7,527 nt of DNA from Solirubrobacterales bacterium (GTDB lineage: Bacteria; Actinomycetota; Thermoleophilia; Solirubrobacterales; Solirubrobacteraceae). Location: NCBI GenBank assembly GCA_013813955.1, contig JACCQW010000344.1:1-7527 (forward strand), given 5' to 3'. A model generated the notes under the pieces. That model saw only the letters and a program-made list of their open reading frames with translations. It searched no databases and was not told the origin of the DNA. The position numbers and the translations under genes were made by a program. Of the stretch, positions 6,580 to 7,527 are shown one piece after another (position 1 is the stretch's first letter; the number at the start of each line of letters is the position of its first letter).

Positions 6580-6585
6580 ATTGTA
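6580..6585 (-). promoter_or_regulatory. Candidate -10 box for tRNA-Leu (TACAAT)
   Basis: On the minus strand TACAAT matches TATAAT at five of six positions and lies about 41 bases before the tRNA 5' end, implying a 5' leader of roughly 35 bases removed by RNase P. It sits in the only AT-rich island of this spacer. No good -35 is seen at 16-18 bases (the sequence is GC-rich), which lowers confidence. Confidence 0.42.
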
Positions 6586-6589
6586 TGTT
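6584..6589 (+). promoter_or_regulatory. Candidate -10 box for the membrane-protein gene (TATGTT)
   Basis: TATGTT ends nine bases before the ATG at 6599. Together with the absence of any Shine-Dalgarno, this fits a leaderless or nearly leaderless transcript, a common arrangement in actinobacteria. No -35 consensus is seen. It overlaps the minus-strand TACAAT by two bases. Confidence 0.35.
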
Positions 6590-6598
6590 TCGCCACAC

Positions 6599-7078
6599 AT
6601 GGTCGGCGAAGACGACGTCGTCATCGAGCATCCCAACCGCGACAAGGCCGCGTCGAAGACGACGAAGGCGATCGTGGTGTTGCTGATGCTCGTCAGCGCG
6701 GCCCTGGTCACGATCGTGACCGTCGGCGGATGGGACACGTTGCAGGGCGCGAAGCCGCTGCAGATCGCCTACATCCTGATCTACCTGCTGATCGCCTACT
6801 ACATCGCGCGGTGGCGCAGCGGCATGCTGCCGGTCGCCGCGGCGCTTGCGATCGTGCTGCTCATCTTCGCCGCCGTCGCGGGCCCCGAGTGGTTCACGCG
6901 CGACAAGGAGGGCTTCACCGACCCGACGATCGACGAGGGCACCCTCGGCCTGCTCACGCTGATCCTCGTGCCGGTCCAGGCGCTGCTGATCGCGTTCGCC
7001 ATGCAGGGCTTCTCGCAGCAGTGGAGCGTCGAGGTGGAGCGCCACCCCGACGGCACCACCCGCGCCGCGACCGCGTAG
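6599..7078 (+). CDS. Small four-helix membrane protein of unknown function
   Basis: 159-residue integral membrane protein; I do not recognise the family. A charged N-terminus (MVGEDDVVIEHPNRDKAASK) precedes four hydrophobic segments at about 24-43, 53-71, 77-94 and 115-137. A charged loop, EWFTRDKEGFTDPTIDEG (97-114), lies between helices 3 and 4, and a hydrophilic tail (138-159) ends the protein. An even number of helices puts both termini on the same side. The basic residues before helix 1 and after helix 2 (RWR, 71-73) suggest both are cytoplasmic. No catalytic or metal-binding motif is visible. ATG 6599 is preferred over the in-frame TTG 6581, which would overlap the likely -10 box; neither has a Shine-Dalgarno. 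It is divergent from tRNA-Leu and followed 84 bases later by an ECF sigma factor on the same strand. A functional link is possible but unproven; a membrane-bound sigma regulator would normally lie downstream of the sigma gene. Confidence 0.8.
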   Translation: MVGEDDVVIEHPNRDKAASKTTKAIVVLLMLVSAALVTIVTVGGWDTLQGAKPLQIAYILIYLLIAYYIARWRSGMLPVAAALAIVLLIFAAVAGPEWFTRDKEGFTDPTIDEGTLGLLTLILVPVQALLIAFAMQGFSQQWSVEVERHPDGTTRAATA

Positions 7079-7111
7079 CGGCACAACCCGCCAACCTCCC
7101 GGCCTCCCGGC

Positions 7112-7122
7112 CCGTTGAACGG
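7112..7122. repeat. Short palindrome CCGTTGAACGG in the sigma-factor upstream region
   Basis: Perfect 5-bp arms around one central base, 40 bases before the sigma-factor start codon. It contains TTGAAC, which resembles a -35 box, but no -10 lies at the proper distance from it (GATACT is 30 bases away). It could be a protein-binding half-site pair or chance. It lies next to a tandem 8-bp duplication, CCTCCCGG (7095-7110). Confidence 0.25.
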
Positions 7123-7150
7123 ATGTGTCACGAATTCCTGCCCGAGAGCC

Positions 7151-7156
7151 GATACT
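7151..7156 (+). promoter_or_regulatory. Candidate -10 box for the ECF sigma gene (GATACT)
   Basis: GATACT ends six bases before the ATG at 7163, the spacing expected of a leaderless actinobacterial transcript starting at or next to the start codon. There is no convincing Shine-Dalgarno (a GAGAG lies about 14 bases upstream) and no clear -35 at 16-19 bases. Confidence 0.35.
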
Positions 7157-7162
7157 TACGTC

Positions 7163-7527
7163 ATGGACGCCGTTCTCGCCTCGAGGCCGCGCCTCGGCCT
7201 GCCCCGCCGAGCGCTGCGTGCCGCGTCCGACGAACGGCTGGTCGCGCAGGTGCGCGCCGGCAGCCGCAGCGCCTTCGAGGCGCTCTATGACCGCCACCAC
7301 GGCGGCATCCTCGCGTTCTGCCGGCACATGCTCGGCTCGCGCGAGGAGGCCGAGGACGCCCTGCAGCTCACCTTCATCGCCGCGTACCAGGCTCTGCTGG
7401 CCGACGATCGCGAGATCGCCCTCAAGGCGTGGCTGTACGCGATCGCGCGCAACCGCTGCCTCTCCATCCTTCGCGCCCGCCGTGAGCAGGTGGCGCTCGA
7501 CGACGTCGCCGGCGCGCTGCCCGCGAC
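7163..7527 (+). CDS. ECF-type RNA polymerase sigma-70 factor (C-terminus cut by window edge)
   Basis: The visible 121 residues carry sigma region 2 at about 22-108: SDERLVAQVRAGSRSAFEAL, then YDRHHGGILAFCRHMLGSRE, EEAEDALQLTF (the DA-D-Q-TF type core-binding helix) and LKAWLYAIARNRCLSILRARR (the -10 recognition part). This is the standard layout of ECF (group 4) sigma factors. Region 4 lies beyond the right edge, so the ECF subgroup, and any C-terminal extension or anti-sigma gene, cannot be judged. The N-terminus (1-20) is basic and not conserved. ATG 7163 is the best start, with a candidate -10 six bases upstream. Codons 6-12 hold a self-complementary segment (7178-7196) that could form an early mRNA hairpin. 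The role is promoter selection in response to an unknown stress or signal. Confidence 0.92.
   Translation, partial: MDAVLASRPRLGLPRRALRAASDERLVAQVRAGSRSAFEALYDRHHGGILAFCRHMLGSREEAEDALQLTFIAAYQALLADDREIALKAWLYAIARNRCLSILRARREQVALDDVAGALPA

Noticed and set aside
6272..7327. Minus-strand open frame (351 codons) spanning the end of rnj through the sigma gene
   Set aside because: Runs across the tRNA-Leu gene and opposite a membrane protein and sigma factor with clear features; no domain.
1..7527. Mobile elements, CRISPR arrays, attachment sites at the tRNA genes
   Set aside because: No transposase, integrase, spaced direct repeats or duplicated tRNA 3' ends were seen; gene content looks chromosomal and vertically inherited.

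Overview
The window is very GC-rich, with strong G/C bias at third codon positions and long spurious antisense frames. Neither tRNA gene encodes CCA, at least two genes have leaderless-type starts, and a ribonuclease J is present. Together these suggest a high-GC actinobacterium, possibly class Thermoleophilia (Solirubrobacterales-like). That placement is inference. I see no mobile element, CRISPR array, rRNA or origin. The content looks chromosomal and mostly housekeeping or accessory-metabolic.

Left half, minus strand. Reading from about 4456 down to 1, the order is: peptide chain release factor 3 (prfC), a patatin-like phospholipase, a tRNA-Trp gene with a perfect acceptor, anticodon and T arm but a very weak D stem, a secreted glycoside-hydrolase-like TIM-barrel protein, and an atypical short-chain dehydrogenase that runs off the left edge. 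Gaps are 43, 24, 70 and 12 bases. The tRNA therefore sits inside what could be one long minus-strand transcription unit.

Middle. A 242-base divergent region (4457-4698) separates prfC from ribonuclease J (rnj, 4699-6366, plus strand). Just upstream of rnj lie a good ribosome binding site, a TTGACG -35-like hexamer and a perfect 8-bp inverted repeat. A long GC-rich hairpin starts on the rnj stop codon and probably terminates transcription.

Right part. A tRNA-Leu(UAG) gene on the minus strand is transcribed toward rnj. It is divergent from a small four-helix membrane protein of unknown function (plus), and their candidate -10 boxes overlap in one short AT-rich island. An ECF-type sigma-70 factor follows on the plus strand and is cut by the right edge.

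The genes do not form an obvious dedicated system. prfC and rnj both act in gene expression (translation termination and RNA turnover). The phospholipase, hydrolase and dehydrogenase look metabolic. The least ordinary signals are the odd tRNA-Trp, the replaced active-site residues of the dehydrogenase, and the symmetric elements around rnj.
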